Assembly (NCBI GenBank): GCA_037176725.1
Contig: JAZBRS010000035.1
Location: 48,742,001 to 48,806,000, forward strand
Direction of reading: 5' to 3'
Source of the DNA: Posidonia oceanica
Taxonomy: Eukaryota > Streptophyta > Magnoliopsida > Alismatales > Posidoniaceae
Length of the DNA: 64,000 nucleotides
A program made the position numbers and the translations under genes. The notes under the pieces were generated by a model that worked only from the letters and a program-made list of their open reading frames with translations, ran no database searches and was not told where the DNA came from. Within the stretch, counting starts at the first letter, position 1. Every line of letters starts with the position of its first letter. Shown here one piece after another: positions 1 to 10,110 of the stretch.

Positions 1-1141
1 GAAGAATTCAATTAAATATCAATTCAAACTGTATTCTACTTAAAACATACAAAGAAGAGGGAGAGTGATAATGAAATTGATACAATGATGTATAGTGGTT
101 CAGCCAACCCCAGTCTAGTCCACTCCCAAATCTTTTCTGAAGTTTCTTTAATCTTAAATCAAAGTAAAACACTTACTTGACGAAGATTATCGTCTCCTCT
201 GCAATTCCTGTGGAATCTTTCTCTCAAATTTGGAAAAACTTGTACATTTGTTTACAAAGTAATTACAGTAGTTCTTCTTTTTGATCTTCCAACAGAATTT
301 TGGCAAAAGTTGTCTAATTTGGCTCTTTCTTGCTAAACTTGGGTGAACTCTCAATATAGGTTGGAATTATGCTCAAATATGAAGGATTTAATGATGTATA
401 TGTGTGTCCTTTGGGGGTTTCTTGGAGGTCCTATTTATATGTAAAGTAAGGCCCAAGGTTGTGTCTAACGATTAGTACAACGTTTACAAACGGCTAGCAC
501 ATTTGGTATGCCGAAATCATTCGGTCGACCAAATATCTGCAACGTTCGACTAATTCAGCAGACCAAAATATTTCGGTATTCTGAAATTAATCTCTGTTGT
601 AAATCTCAGATCGTGATTTTGGTATGTCGGTGATTATCCGGTATGCCGTTCTGATACGTTTCTATTTTCGTTATGTCGATTGAAATCGGTATGCCGTTTT
701 AACCTTAACAGTCATATTTAAATAAATTCTCTGGTTCGGTATTCCGTACAGATTCGGTATATCGAAATTGACCTAACTTCTATACTCTAGGTATTTCTAA
801 GTGTTTTCCTTTGATTTTTGGATATGGATATTTTCTTAGATGTTTTGGAATAATTTGGGAGATCATTACATACATCCTAGGAGTACATCAAGAAAAGAAA
901 AAATACATAAGATATTTTTACAACATGAATAATGTAATCTTGAAATCTTCTTGTCTTCATGTATGTTTGATGTAAAGTTTTTCTTTTGAATTCTTAGCTT
1001 TTCTTGAGTTTCTTCACATATCGATTTTTCCTTAGATATTCCACTTATCTTAAAAACAGGCTGAAAAATATATTCTCAAGTAATATTATTTGTCTCATTT
1101 GTTATCATCAAAATTAAATATATCATTGTTTATTTTCAACA
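1..1141 (-). mobile_element. SIRE-like Copia LTR fragment (older copy)
   Basis: Most of this block aligns by eye with the two LTRs at 45597-46820 and 53849-55074. Shared features are the 'tatagtggttcagccaa' stretch, 'gtccactccca', the CGGTATGCCG-type palindromes at 490-780 and the terminal 'ttttcaaca' ending at 1141. Because the same plus-strand reading belongs to a minus-strand element further right, this copy is also minus-oriented. The base after 1141 is not the polypurine tract found inside the complete element. This is therefore the outer edge of a 5' LTR, or a solo LTR, whose remainder lies left of the window. It is clearly more diverged than the pair at 45-55 kb. Confidence 0.8.
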
Positions 1142-1504
1142 GACAACACGTGTCCACGCACAATCACTGTAGAAGATTGCTTCGGCGACCTAAAACATAA
1201 TTATTTGGTACTCTGACAGGGCTATCGAAACCATCAGAGACTGTAGAAGGCCTCCCATTCCTTAGCTGGCAATAAAAAAAGAAGAAGAAAGAAGACGGTA
1301 GTTGTAGGGATGGGGAGGGGGTTGGACGGCGGCTACAAGAGGACTGGACGGTGCTATAGGAGGGTTGTGATGACGGTTGAGGGCTGGGAAGAGGTCGTCG
1401 ACACCTACTACTGCTGCTGGATGGTCCGATGGCGGCTCCTGTGCATGCTTCACACTTCCCCCTCTCCCTTTTTTTGTGTTTTCTTTGGTGGATCCCTAAA
1501 TTCT

Positions 1505-1518
1505 AAGCTTTGATACCA
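1505..1518 (-). other. Primer-binding site (tRNA-iMet type)
   Basis: The minus-strand reading is TGGTATCAAAGCTT, one change from the plant initiator-Met PBS TGGTATCAGAGC. It abuts the LTR directly, which fixes the LTR edge at 1519. Confidence 0.75.
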
Positions 1519-1652
1519 TGTGACAATAAAGAAAAAGGAATCATCACTAATGAAGGGGTGATAACATATTTATAGAATCATTAGATAAATGGATATCCAA
1601 TAACCTATTAATCCACACAAACACAATAAGCCTAATGGTAATAAGTCTAACA
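1519..1652 (-). repeat. 134-bp Copia LTR
   Basis: On the plus strand it starts TGTGACAATAAAG and ends ATAAGTCTAACA. The end and the length match the LTRs at 29964-30097 and 34584-34717, which end ACAATAAGTCTAACA. It also contains 'tggatatccaat', found in those copies. Confidence 0.75.
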
Positions 1653-2104
1653 ATAAGATATATACATGAATGGATTTATGTTATTGTTTAATGAATTTGA
1701 AGGGGTTGTGGTAACAGATTCTATTATTTTCATAACTAAGGAATCTGTTATGGAGTTAGAATTTTAAAACCCATAAAACTAATTTTTTGTTTGACTTGTA
1801 CTGGATGCTTTATCCACTGTTTAATTATGTCTGTGTCATGCATTTAAATAGTGGATTCCCGATTCAGTTGTTTTTCTATGGTTAAATTGTGGATTTTTAG
1901 AACAGATTGTGCTATGGACATTTAAACTTTAGAAAACAAGAAGTTACAACATAGAACCATAAATGTTGAGATTTGAACCCATAATCTTACGTATGCATTA
2001 ATACTAGATCATTTTTTATTGTCAAGTTGATTTAATCTTTTACGATCTTTGAACCATATTATCTATTGCTTAATTGATATTAACAAATTTGTCAAAATTA
2101 GAGT
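1653..2104. other. AT-rich sequence, nothing recognised
   Basis: No ORF with family resemblance, TIR, LTR edge or splice-flanked exon was seen here. Confidence 0.5.
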
Positions 2105-3089
2105 TCAGAAAGGACTTTGAAGGAATACTACGAGTGTAACGACCCAAGTCGCTACCCACAAAAACCAAAAGTCCAATAAATTCAAAACTTAATTAGTTAC
2201 AACAATTACAATAAACTACTAGGCTAAACAATAAATATCTATGCCAGGAATCTGCAGTGGACAGCTACGTGACTCCCACTATATGCACTAGAACTCCGAA
2301 CCAACTAATCATCTGCATCTGCAACTGAAAACTACACAAAGCACACGTGAGTGACCTAGAAGTCGTCACCTAGCACACACCTCGCAAAAATCACGTGAGA
2401 AACCGACATAAAACATTAAATACAGTACAACGGGTAAAACCCCAAGTACAGGTCCACAATAAGCAATATAATGAATTAAAACACCATTCCCAAAGTCAAC
2501 ATGTTAAAACCGGGGAAGACAGGCATTTATAAAATCTTTATCACAAATCACGGTCCACCGGTCCAAAAACTCAGAACCACTCAAAACCCTCAGGCTGGGA
2601 AAACACTTGGCCCACCGGCTTAAAGCTCAAACCAAAGCCACACGCCATAACTAGATGAGAAAACATCTAACCCAATACGGTCCAAAACTCAAACCACAAT
2701 ATCATGCTATACACAGGCGGAAAGCAACTAGCCCAATATGGCCCAAACAACAGCAAAACTCACAAAGTTCAAACTCAGGCAAAGTTCTAGGCTTAATACA
2801 ACCAGCAACAACCAAAACACAGCTCCACGGGCACAAAACCACAACTGATCGTGTTGCCTGGCGCCAAACAACCGACCTGGCCTCAAGCAGTAGCTAGGGA
2901 TTCACCCCTGCAGCTTACTGCACTGTCACGAACACCCGTCCTGTGGAGGAGCGTGTCTGTTCCGACATTTCGTCACTAGAGACGCCTCAAAAGCGATCCC
3001 CACTTAGAAAAGCTACTCACCCTAACTGGACGAGTTGTCCTCACTCAGGACAAACCACAGGATACGCCTAATATACAGTGACCTCAACT

Positions 3090-3185
3090 CAGTGCTCCGA
3101 ACCACTAGAGGCTCCAACCCCTAGGCTCAGCCAGCACCAGTGTTCCGAACCACTAGAAGCTCCAACCCCTCGGCTCAGCCAGCAC
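3090..3185. repeat. Two tandem 48-bp units inside solo LTR 1
   Basis: Unit 1 is 3090-3137 and unit 2 is 3138-3185. Both contain GAACCACTAGA.GCTCCAACC and GGCTCAGCCAGCAC, differing at a few positions. Confidence 0.85.
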
Positions 3186-3539
3186 CCAAAACTAGGCGAG
3201 TCCCGGTGTCCGTAACAACTAGGGTATCACGTCCAGCTACGCAGTAGTATCTTACTTCCCGAGTCCGCTGTTACGATACCGTTAGGTATGGTCGGCACTC
3301 CGATCCCCAAACCTCAATCTAGACGAAGTATGCGACACACCAGGAACGCCGTCGCATCCCCGGGTCCAGCCAACACAACTCCTAGGTTTTCGGCTACGGA
3401 AAACCTCGACAAAATCATTTGCAAACCATTCATGTTTTTCCCTCAAAAATCTTTTGAAGACATTTATTAAACTCATGGGTTAAAGCACAATAAACCTCAA
3501 AACCAATTGAGGAAACCACATTGAAAAACAAGCTCGGGA

Positions 3540-3870
3540 GAGCATCCCAGACCAAAATCGGCAGACTGGTACTCCAATCGGTAGATCGAAAAATCTTGCT
3601 TTGGTGAAGCTAAATCCACCGGCCGACCGGTCCGTACAGTAATCGGCAGACCGATATCACATCGGTCGTATCGAAAATCCCTGCCTCGGTAAAATTAAAT
3701 CCACCGATCGGACCGATCCCACCCTGAAAATGGCAGACTGATCAATATCGGTCGACCAAATTTAGGTTCTGGTCTAAATCTGATGAAAAAAGGTGACATC
3801 GATATGAACCGGTGTACCGATTTCCCCCAGAAATCGGCAGACCGACCAAAAAGGTCGTGCCGAACCAGGA
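3540..3870. repeat. Cluster of CGG..GACCG palindromic motifs
   Basis: Motifs such as CGGCAGACCGA, TCGGTCGACCA, CCGGCCGACCGG and CGGTGTACCGA recur about ten times in 330 bp. The 2.36-kb relative at 37070-39428 has no obvious equivalent cluster. The same half-sites occur in the unrelated SIRE-like LTRs and the array at 48780-49178. Confidence 0.6.
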
Positions 3871-4639
3871 TAGGGCAGAAAACTTATAAAGCCGACTTAA
3901 ACCCAAAATGCCTGTATCAAACTCCAAAACTAGCATGCCATATACCGAAATCTCCGGAATTTAACAAGGAATGCAACCATACATATATTATGGCATTTCG
4001 AGACACACAACTCACAAAAACACCGGAAATCTAATATTCAAGTTATTTTTCATTGAAAACTCAAAACACTGCCAAAATCAAGCATGCAACACATGGAAGC
4101 GAGCACATCTGTTCAAGCAATTCAAACATATCACATTCGCCTCAATTCGAGACCCAAAACACCGAAATTCACCAGGAAACCACAATCAGGCAATTAAGCC
4201 GCTCGGGCCATATATTCGGCCAAAACCACATAAAATCACTAAATCATTTCCATGACATTCTATACATGCCAAGGAACACATGCATATCAATATCAAGCCA
4301 TTCTTGAGCTCACAACTCAAGAAGCCACCAAAAATCCACATTTGAGTTATAACCAACTCAAGTCGATAAATCCAACTAAAAAGCATATAAATTACCAAAA
4401 ATTGCCAAAACACTACCATATCATAAAATCATGGCAAGACAAGCATGCAAAGCATTTGGTAAACAATTTAGCTACTACGGCGAGGCGTGTATCTTGGGAT
4501 AGAAGGACAATTTCCGTCCTCCGGCGATCCACATGCACTCCGAAACTCTACGCGCCGCTCTTGGGCTTGCCGTTCCACTAAGACGACGATCGGAGCTCGC
4601 CGCACCACCGCCAGCCGCCACTGCACGCCGGCCACCACC

Positions 4640-4975
4640 AGCAACCGCCAACAACTGAGGAGGAAGAGGAAGGAGGGGAAGGGAAAATGGAGGAGGAGAG
4701 AGTGGAGGGAGGAGGAGATGGAGATGGAGAGAGGGGGAGGAGAGGGCTGTGTTGGCCGGCTAGGGCACGGACGCGAGGGGAGGAGAGGAGGAGGAAGGGG
4801 AGCGGGCACAAGGGGTGGGGGAGAAGGGGCACGCGTGAGGGGGAGGGATGGCACGCACGGGGGGGAGGGGGGGTGAAGAGAGGGGAGGGAGAAGGCACGT
4901 GAAGGAGAGGGGGTGAGGGGGAGAGAGAGAGACGGAGGGAGAGAGAGAGAGAAAAAGAGAGAGAAAATCAGGACC
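4640..4975. repeat. Purine-rich (GGA/GA)n low-complexity tract
   Basis: Nearly pure A/G with GGAGGA, GGGGAG and GAGAGA runs. It produces long spurious ORFs on both strands. A CT-rich counterpart lies in the inverted relative at 37540-37700. Confidence 0.9.
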
Positions 4976-5164
4976 AGACTACAATCTGTCCCACCAACCA
5001 CCACAAGTAGGGGTTCACAATAAAATACAAGTGGAGACCACACAAACCACAGATGGGGTCCACAACAACTCAAGTGGGGCCTGCAAGGCCAGTAACACCC
5101 GACCATAGCTAAGAAATTCATTAAAAAGTATAGTTACAAGGAAAATGAATTCCCAGGTGTTACA

Positions 5165-5810
5165 ACGAGTATCAGAAAATTGTAATCCTCCCATAAGTTC
5201 GTTATGAGTGGATGTAGTTCAGGATTGCAAGTCCGTTGCTTAATTATAATTCAGTCCTATATAAATCACCTCATGCTTGTAGTTGTATGGTGAAACTATT
5301 ATCGTCTCTAACATGTTGGAAAATACTTTCACTACTTTTCACAAATAAATCTCTCTATTGCAGCAATATCGAAGGAGGAAATTTGAGAAGTATTGTGATG
5401 TCTTGTCTACTTGTTATGGAGTAGAATAGTGAATTACTTCTTAAAATTCACAATTCTCGCCTAATAGACTCTAATGTAGTGACTGTAGCACAACCAATAT
5501 CATTCCCGATGTAATACACTAGCATGGGAAGAACGAATATTGTAGTGGAAATAAAAATTTTGTTGTGAACAAGAACTATGGAAAGCCCAAGAGAGCTCAG
5601 CAGAAGTACAAAAGTACAAAGGCAAAGGCCAAGCCTAGTTTAACAATACTTGGAAAAGGAATAACAATGACAAGCAATCATCTCATCTGCCTCAGAACAA
5701 TTTTGAAGATCGATGCATTAAATATGGCATGATTGGCCATTTGTCTCGTATTTGTTGTCCGCCAAAGTATTTTCAAGACCTGTACCACGAAGGCCAGAAG
5801 CTAAAGGGCA
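5165..5810 (+). pseudogene. Copia gag remnant with zinc knuckle
   Basis: Translation across the solo-LTR target site reads SERTLKEYYE then YQKIVILP*VRYEWM. This is the plant Copia gag pattern usually seen as HQKTVILPKARYEWMHL. Further on come YNSVLYK, a decayed LLQQYRRRKFEKY segment (about 5340-5390) and a knuckle remnant around 5715-5790, CIKYGMIGHLSRICC, where the second Cys position is now Tyr. Stops and frameshifts occur every few dozen codons, so it is not functional. Confidence 0.7.
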
Positions 5811-5879
5811 AAGTAACTATTGTTCAAATTAAATTTGCTATTAACACTGATAATTTGGTAATAATGATCTACTTGACTA

Positions 5880-6395
5880 ATAGATCTTATTATCTTCCAT
5901 ATATTTCCACTTGTGCAAGCTACATTGTTCCTATGAGATTGTGATGGTTACTCATATTATTTCCTTTGTTTGAAACATTTTACATTTTCATATTGTTTTT
6001 TTTTTGGTTACTTAAATTTTGTACACCGTGTTTTTGATCATATCAAACTATGTTTATTGTTTATTTCCCTTTTAAAATTTGGTTCATAGTTATGATGATT
6101 TTCTTAGTAAAGTTCATCCATAATTTTATGTTAGATTGGATGGTCTTCTTGTTTTTCAAATAGGAATACCATCACAGACAGGGAGATTGCTGCTTGGTTA
6201 GAGGGTTTCTGTGTGATCCCTATATCTTGTTTTTCCTGCTGTTTTTGGGGTTTTTGTTGGTCTGATAGTTCTGATTATGGAACTCTGTTTTTTGTTTTCT
6301 TTCCTTTAAAACTACCATCTTGTTTGGTCTCATTTTTGTTTTTCCTGATTGTAACTTTTTTAATGAAATTTTCCCATTACCGTTCCCCAAAAAAA
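5880..6395 (+). mobile_element. LINE-like 3' end (5'-truncated)
   Basis: T-rich, non-coding sequence ending 'ttaatgaaattttcccatta' then 'ccgttcccc' and a short A run (6389-6395). Plant L1-type LINE 3' ends commonly look like this. It sits between two parts of one Copia polyprotein, consistent with a 5'-truncated insertion. The 5' edge is approximate and no target-site duplication was confirmed. Confidence 0.45.
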
Positions 6396-6776
6396 TGTTA
6401 GATGAACAGATCCTTTACATGACTGGTAGTCAGTGCAAAGTCACTGCAACTAAGCACTCAATTCTGCATGACCCAACCTTCTTCCACTTCTGAAACATGT
6501 GTCAACATCATACGTGGTTTGTCCAGCAACATAGAAGGATCCAGTCAAGTAATTTCATTTCTTCCAAATAAAACCCGACTCCATATTAAGGAAGCCATTT
6601 ACTCTCCAAAACCGAAGAGAAACTTAATTAGTTTTAAGGACATCCGTAATTGTTTAATTGTATCTTATTGTACCAATTATACTCCTGTACTCGTCTATAA
6701 AGAAACAAGAGAAGCTTATGCCTCTGCACACTTCCACAGACTCTACATCCTTTCTCTATTATTAAAAATATGATAT
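6396..6776 (+). pseudogene. Copia protease-region remnant
   Basis: The reading frames contain KHSILHDPTFFHF, then VNIIRGLSSNIEGSSQ, LPNKTRLHIKEAIYSPKPKR and NLISFKDIRN. This order belongs to the protease and GAG-pre-integrase linker of Copia polyproteins, normally LPNGT..I..A.YSPKSKRNLLSFKDIR. It continues the gag remnant at 5165-5810 after the LINE-like insertion. A frameshift separates the first segment from the longest open stretch (6468-6773). Confidence 0.7.
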
Positions 6777-6780
6777 TTTT

Positions 6781-7191
6781 TTAGTTTTATAATGATAATT
6801 TTTTATTATTTCAGAATATTCGTATTCAGTTTATTTTAATATAATATATATTTAGAAAGTGAAACTAACTAGCACTAAAATAGATTGCTTACTTAAGTTT
6901 ATCCTAGAGGAGAGTGGACTTCTCTATTTTTACTGTGTTTGTACCAATATTTCCACTGATGTGCAACATGTTCCCTATTTTTGAAGGATTGATGTCCAAC
7001 ACGAAACCAATGTTTAAAACTATGTACATGGTAACAATCAAATAACACATTTAAATATAGTGTATACATGTCTATTGGGCAGGTAGAAGAAAAAGAAGCC
7101 TATGGCATAAGCCTTGGAGTCTATTAGTATTCATAGCTATTTCTTTTGCATACCCTGAAAGGTAAAAATCCAACATCTAATGTAAATATGA
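6781..7191. other. Host or intron sequence, nothing firmly recognised
   Basis: AT-rich. An AG...GT-bounded open segment at about 7081-7162 was considered as an exon, but its phase does not fit the next exon. Confidence 0.4.
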
Positions 7192-7387
7192 GTTATACAT
7201 GCCTCCAAGTTGGGAATACTAACAAGCTTTTATGAGAAAATGATCTAACTTTTCAAAACGAAGTACGAGTTTCATAGTGGGTCTAATTGGTTATACATGC
7301 CTCTAAGTTGGAAATACTAACAATCCTTTATGAGAAAATGATCTAACTTTTCAAAACAAAGTATGAGTTTCATTGTAGACAATTGAA
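7192..7387. repeat. Tandem duplication, 98-bp period
   Basis: Unit 1 (7192-7289) and unit 2 (7290-7387) both begin GTTATACATGCCTC and contain GAGAAAATGATCTAACTTTT. They differ by scattered substitutions. They lie just upstream of the first recognised exon. Confidence 0.85.
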
Positions 7388-7493
7388 ATAAACACATGAC
7401 AATCATGCTTGGTTGTAAAGGAGACTCCTAACAAATTAAAGTGATTTTGTCGAGTCTTTTTCTGCACATAACTCTTTATTATTTTATTCCTAG

Positions 7494-7595
7494 ATGCTTG
7501 GCGAGCTGTGGTTGATGGTTTGAACAACATGGTTCGCACTTACATGTTGCAAGCTGCTATTTTCAACGAAGCGCTGAATTTGTTGCCAATGCCCG
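7494..7595 (+). CDS. Host gene, exon a (unrecognised protein)
   Basis: This exon is bounded by a good acceptor (polypyrimidine then CCTAG) and a GTATG donor. It enters in phase 1 (needs one preceding base) and leaves with one base. The 33 whole codons read AWRAVVDGLNNMVRTYMLQ and continue to EALNLLPMP without stops. The next exon restores the frame across a 72-bp intron. I do not recognise the family; the segment looks alpha-helical and cytosolic or nuclear, with no signal peptide or membrane segment. Exons upstream of this one were not found, so the gene is partial here. Its codons lack the decay seen in every transposon ORF nearby. Confidence 0.65.
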
Positions 7596-7667
7596 GTATG
7601 TATGTAGTGTCTGAAGGTTTCCTGTAATGATGTTTCAGGAATGTTTAGTGATTTATTATGGTTGCAG

Positions 7668-7736
7668 GACAGAGTTTCTTGGGGTATGGTGATAAAAAAA
7701 GATGCCACATCCCTCTAATATCGCGACCCACTGAAC
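7668..7736 (+). CDS. Host gene, exon b
   Basis: The acceptor is GGTTGCAG and the donor GTAAGT is near-ideal. The leading GA completes the Gly codon opened by exon a, giving QSFLGYGDKKRCHIPLI then SRPTE, and one C is left over. The preceding intron (7596-7667) is 72 bp, a normal short plant intron. The following intron is 15.2 kb and full of mobile elements. Frame continuity over two splice junctions is the main support. The function is unknown. Confidence 0.65.
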
Positions 7737-8821
7737 GTAAGTCCCATGGAACCATGCTTCACAATTTTTGTGTGGTAATTCTCAGAAAAATGGAAAGATT
7801 TTAAGTTGGAAGAAGAAATCAAAAGGAAGATGTACATGCTTTATGTGATGGGAAAGACAATGATAATGAAAATGAATCTTTTGAGATGATGAGATGTCAT
7901 CATCCATCTTCTTTATGAGAAAAGTTAGCAGAAAAAAGAGCTCATAATGAGTATACCTGCTTTCTGTGAAACAAAATACTAGGGAGAAGTCTCAAGAATA
8001 GAATGGGAAAACAGGGGGATATTTTGGGAGATGATGGAAAATAGTTTCGTGCGTTGTGGAAAGACCAAATCCCTCTTTTACAAAAAGGTAACTTAATTAC
8101 TAATCTATGTAGTATATGGAGTTAATGGACTATGCTTCAAGGCAACATCAAGTCCTCAAGACCAGACTTCTTTGAGAGAGGAAAAATATGTTATACATGA
8201 GAGCAATCATCAATCTAAAAAAATGTATTAAAATAGGGGAAGTATCGCGTAGAAACCTTTCATTTGCTTTACATACAACTTGATGCTTGTGACATTGGCA
8301 TAGTGGCATGCATTTTGAATGGTATTTCATGAAGATGGCTATCATCACTTTTTTAACACCATCTGTTTACAATACCCAACTCATGGTCTAGTTCATTAAT
8401 TAACCTAACCACTTAAGCAATGTCGGGCTTTAATCCAAACTCTTATTCCAAATCAAGAACCTCTCTTTGTTCCTCGTCAAAGTCCAAACCCTAGCTTAGA
8501 GTGCACGGATATCATGGGGAGAAAATCTTGGACATCACTTTAAAGGGGAAGGAAGAGCTTTATTATAGGTTTTGGTTATGAATCCCCATCTCCCACATTT
8601 TCTAGGATTTTCATTGTGATTCAATGTTTCCCACATTTCTCTTATTGCAAGGGGCATTTTGGTAATTTGTGTACAACAATAGGTTCACTACTGGGGTTTG
8701 CATCTTCAGTCAACTGTTGAAGTTGGCAATGACATACCTAAGTTTGTACATGAAATTACATTGAAACTTCAAGGACACCTAGTTCACTTAAGTATAGGAA
8801 TCATTATGTAATTAGAATAAA

Positions 8822-9750
8822 GAGTAAATTCCTTAATTGTACATGTAATTAGAATCACTTGTTTTTCATTTCAGTACTCTCATTTATAAAATCATTCACT
8901 TTGGTACTCTAAACTAGTATTATTTTTCAATTTACAATAGTTGTGGTTGTTGTTAGAATTTGACACATAATGATAGTTATGCCCTTAATAATTTCTTTCT
9001 CTTGCTTCTCTCTTCTTTCTCGTCTTCCTTTTGTTCCTGCGTCGCCGTTGCCTCCTCCTCCCTCCGACGGTTGCCACTGCCTCCTCTCCACCTCCTCCTC
9101 CTCTACGTCCACCTCCTTCTCTATCCACCCCCTACCACCGCCGCAAGATTCGAACTAGAAGTTCCTGATCGAGTTTCTCCCCCTGTTCTTCCTCACTGTC
9201 GTCCCCAAGTCCTCCCCGGACTGTACTATTTGCCTCTCCAAATTCGACCCCAACGATCAGCTCTGACTCCTCTCGTTGTGCCACCACACCTTCCACGCCT
9301 CCTACATTGATACCTGGCTTCAAACAACCCCTTCCTATCCTCTTTACCGCTCCTATATCCTCCCCCTCCCCCAAACTCCATCCTTAACCCCAACACATTA
9401 AGATTTGAGAGATTCAACAGCTTCCATCTCGAGATCAACAGTGTCAGCCGTCAGAGGGAGGAGGCGGTAGTGGCGGCGCAGTAATAGATTGGGAGGAGCT
9501 ATTCACTGGAGCATTTTCTATATAACCCGAAGGCCAAATACTCGTGAGTCATGGGTGACCAAAGGCCAGATTTTGGTCCTTTGGTGGGAGAAGGGGCATT
9601 TTCGTCAATTTTTTTTTTGGTAAAACAATGTTTTCTAACGAAAGGACCATAGTGACTAACGGCAATAATTAAGGATACCAAAGTGAATGGCTTTATAGTT
9701 GAGGATACTGAAGTCAAAAAATAGGTATAGTACCATTAAGGAATTTATTC
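8822..9750 (+). mobile_element. Pack-MULE (Mutator-like) carrying a captured gene fragment
   Basis: This 929-bp element is flanked by a perfect 9-bp duplication TAGAATAAA (8813-8821 and 9751-9759), the MULE signature size. Its ends are long imperfect inverted repeats: GAGTAAATTCCTTAATTG on the left, GAATAAATTCCTTAATGG on the right complement. Similarity continues inward for roughly 100 bp, including ATTCACTTTGGTA on both arms. The interior has no transposase. It holds a GC-rich segment encoding a decayed ATL-type RING-H2 protein, so it is a non-autonomous element that captured host sequence. Confidence 0.85.
8990..9483 (+). pseudogene. ATL4-like RING-H2 E3 ligase fragment captured in the MULE
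   Basis: ATL proteins are membrane-anchored RING-H2 ubiquitin ligases. The frame from 9159 reads KFLIEFLPLFF, then PDCTICLSKFDPNDQL*LLS, LCHHTFHASYIDTWLQ and SYPLYRS. Downstream near 9409 a shifted frame gives RFNSFHLEINSVSRQR, like the conserved tail motif of the ATL4 group. Upstream C/T-rich sequence probably matches the membrane region. Of the zinc ligands, the first CxxC, CH and FH positions survive. The Cys before IDTWL and both Cys of the terminal CPLC are now Tyr, each one G-to-A step. A stop replaces the Arg of DQLRLL. It cannot fold a RING. Confidence 0.8.
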
Positions 9751-9896
9751 TAGAATAAATTACAAACTTTAATAAAAAATTTAGCCTATTAAATAATAAT
9801 GGAATGACTTATTCAGGTAAAATCCCAAACTCGTGATTGCAAGATAGGACTTGCTAATGTTTGAAATATTTGAAACTGCTGGAAGCGATCACCAAC

Positions 9897-9952
9897 CAAA
9901 GAAGATGTATATTAGATGTCAACCTAAAGAAGATGTCTATTAGATGGTAATG
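9897..9952. repeat. Short tandem duplication (about 28 bp)
   Basis: AAAGAAGATGTATATTAGATG is followed at once by a near copy, AAAGAAGATGTCTATTAGATG. It is a minor intronic feature. Confidence 0.7.
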
Positions 9953-10110
9953 GAATCAAATGAACTGCTTATTTAGGTGAAACGCCAACCATGCTAAAAT
10001 GCTTTGGTATTGGTGGCCATTTGATGCACCACAATTAGGTTTGAGGATCTAGTTTGATTCTTAGGTGCCATGAGGAGGTCACCAAGCCATTATGCATACA
10101 CTGTTTAAAG

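Larger units (their letters stand above)
1262..1652 (-). mobile_element. 5' end of a short-LTR Copia: leader, PBS and LTR
   Basis: Read on the minus strand, this is a 134-bp LTR (1652 to 1519), then a primer-binding site, then a GC-rich leader ending about 1262. The full copies at 13575 and 29964 have the same organisation, with 134-bp LTRs and GC-rich leaders before gag. No gag or pol follows, so the element was truncated soon after its leader. Confidence 0.7.
2135..5164. mobile_element. Solo LTR of a long TGTAAC...GTTACA family (copy 1)
   Basis: A 3030-bp block begins TGTAACGACCCAAGTCGC, ends CCCAGGTGTTACA, and is bounded by a perfect 5-bp duplication. It has no gag or pol. Two relatives lie in the window: 37070-39428 (inverted) and 43282-55650 (interrupted), also with perfect 5-bp duplications. 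Long non-coding blocks with TG...CA ends and 5-bp TSDs are best read as solo LTRs, probably Ty3/Gypsy since TGTAACAC/GACC ends are common there. A non-coding large retroelement derivative is the alternative. The long GC-rich ORFs at 4468-5121 are low-complexity and rejected as genes. Confidence 0.8.
2130..5169. other. Target-site duplication pair ACGAG
   Basis: ACGAG at 2130-2134 and again at 5165-5169 flank the TGTAAC...GTTACA element exactly. The sequence on either side joins into one continuous Copia gag. Confidence 0.9.
2105..6780 (+). mobile_element. Decayed Copia gag-protease fragment, nested into twice
   Basis: Remnant of an old Copia element. Its gag runs into 2134, is interrupted by the solo LTR at 2135-5164, and resumes at 5165 in the same frame. 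A LINE-like insertion interrupts it again before the protease region resumes near 6396. No LTRs, integrase or reverse transcriptase of this copy remain. Frames are broken throughout. Confidence 0.7.

Noticed and set aside
4468..5121. Long overlapping ORFs on both strands (up to 217 codons)
   Set aside because: They fall in the purine-rich tract of a solo LTR and translate to Pro/Ser/Leu or Gly/Arg/Glu low complexity with no domain.
7081..7162. AG...GT-bounded open segment as an upstream exon
   Set aside because: It would leave two bases, while the next exon needs one; joining them gives an immediate stop.
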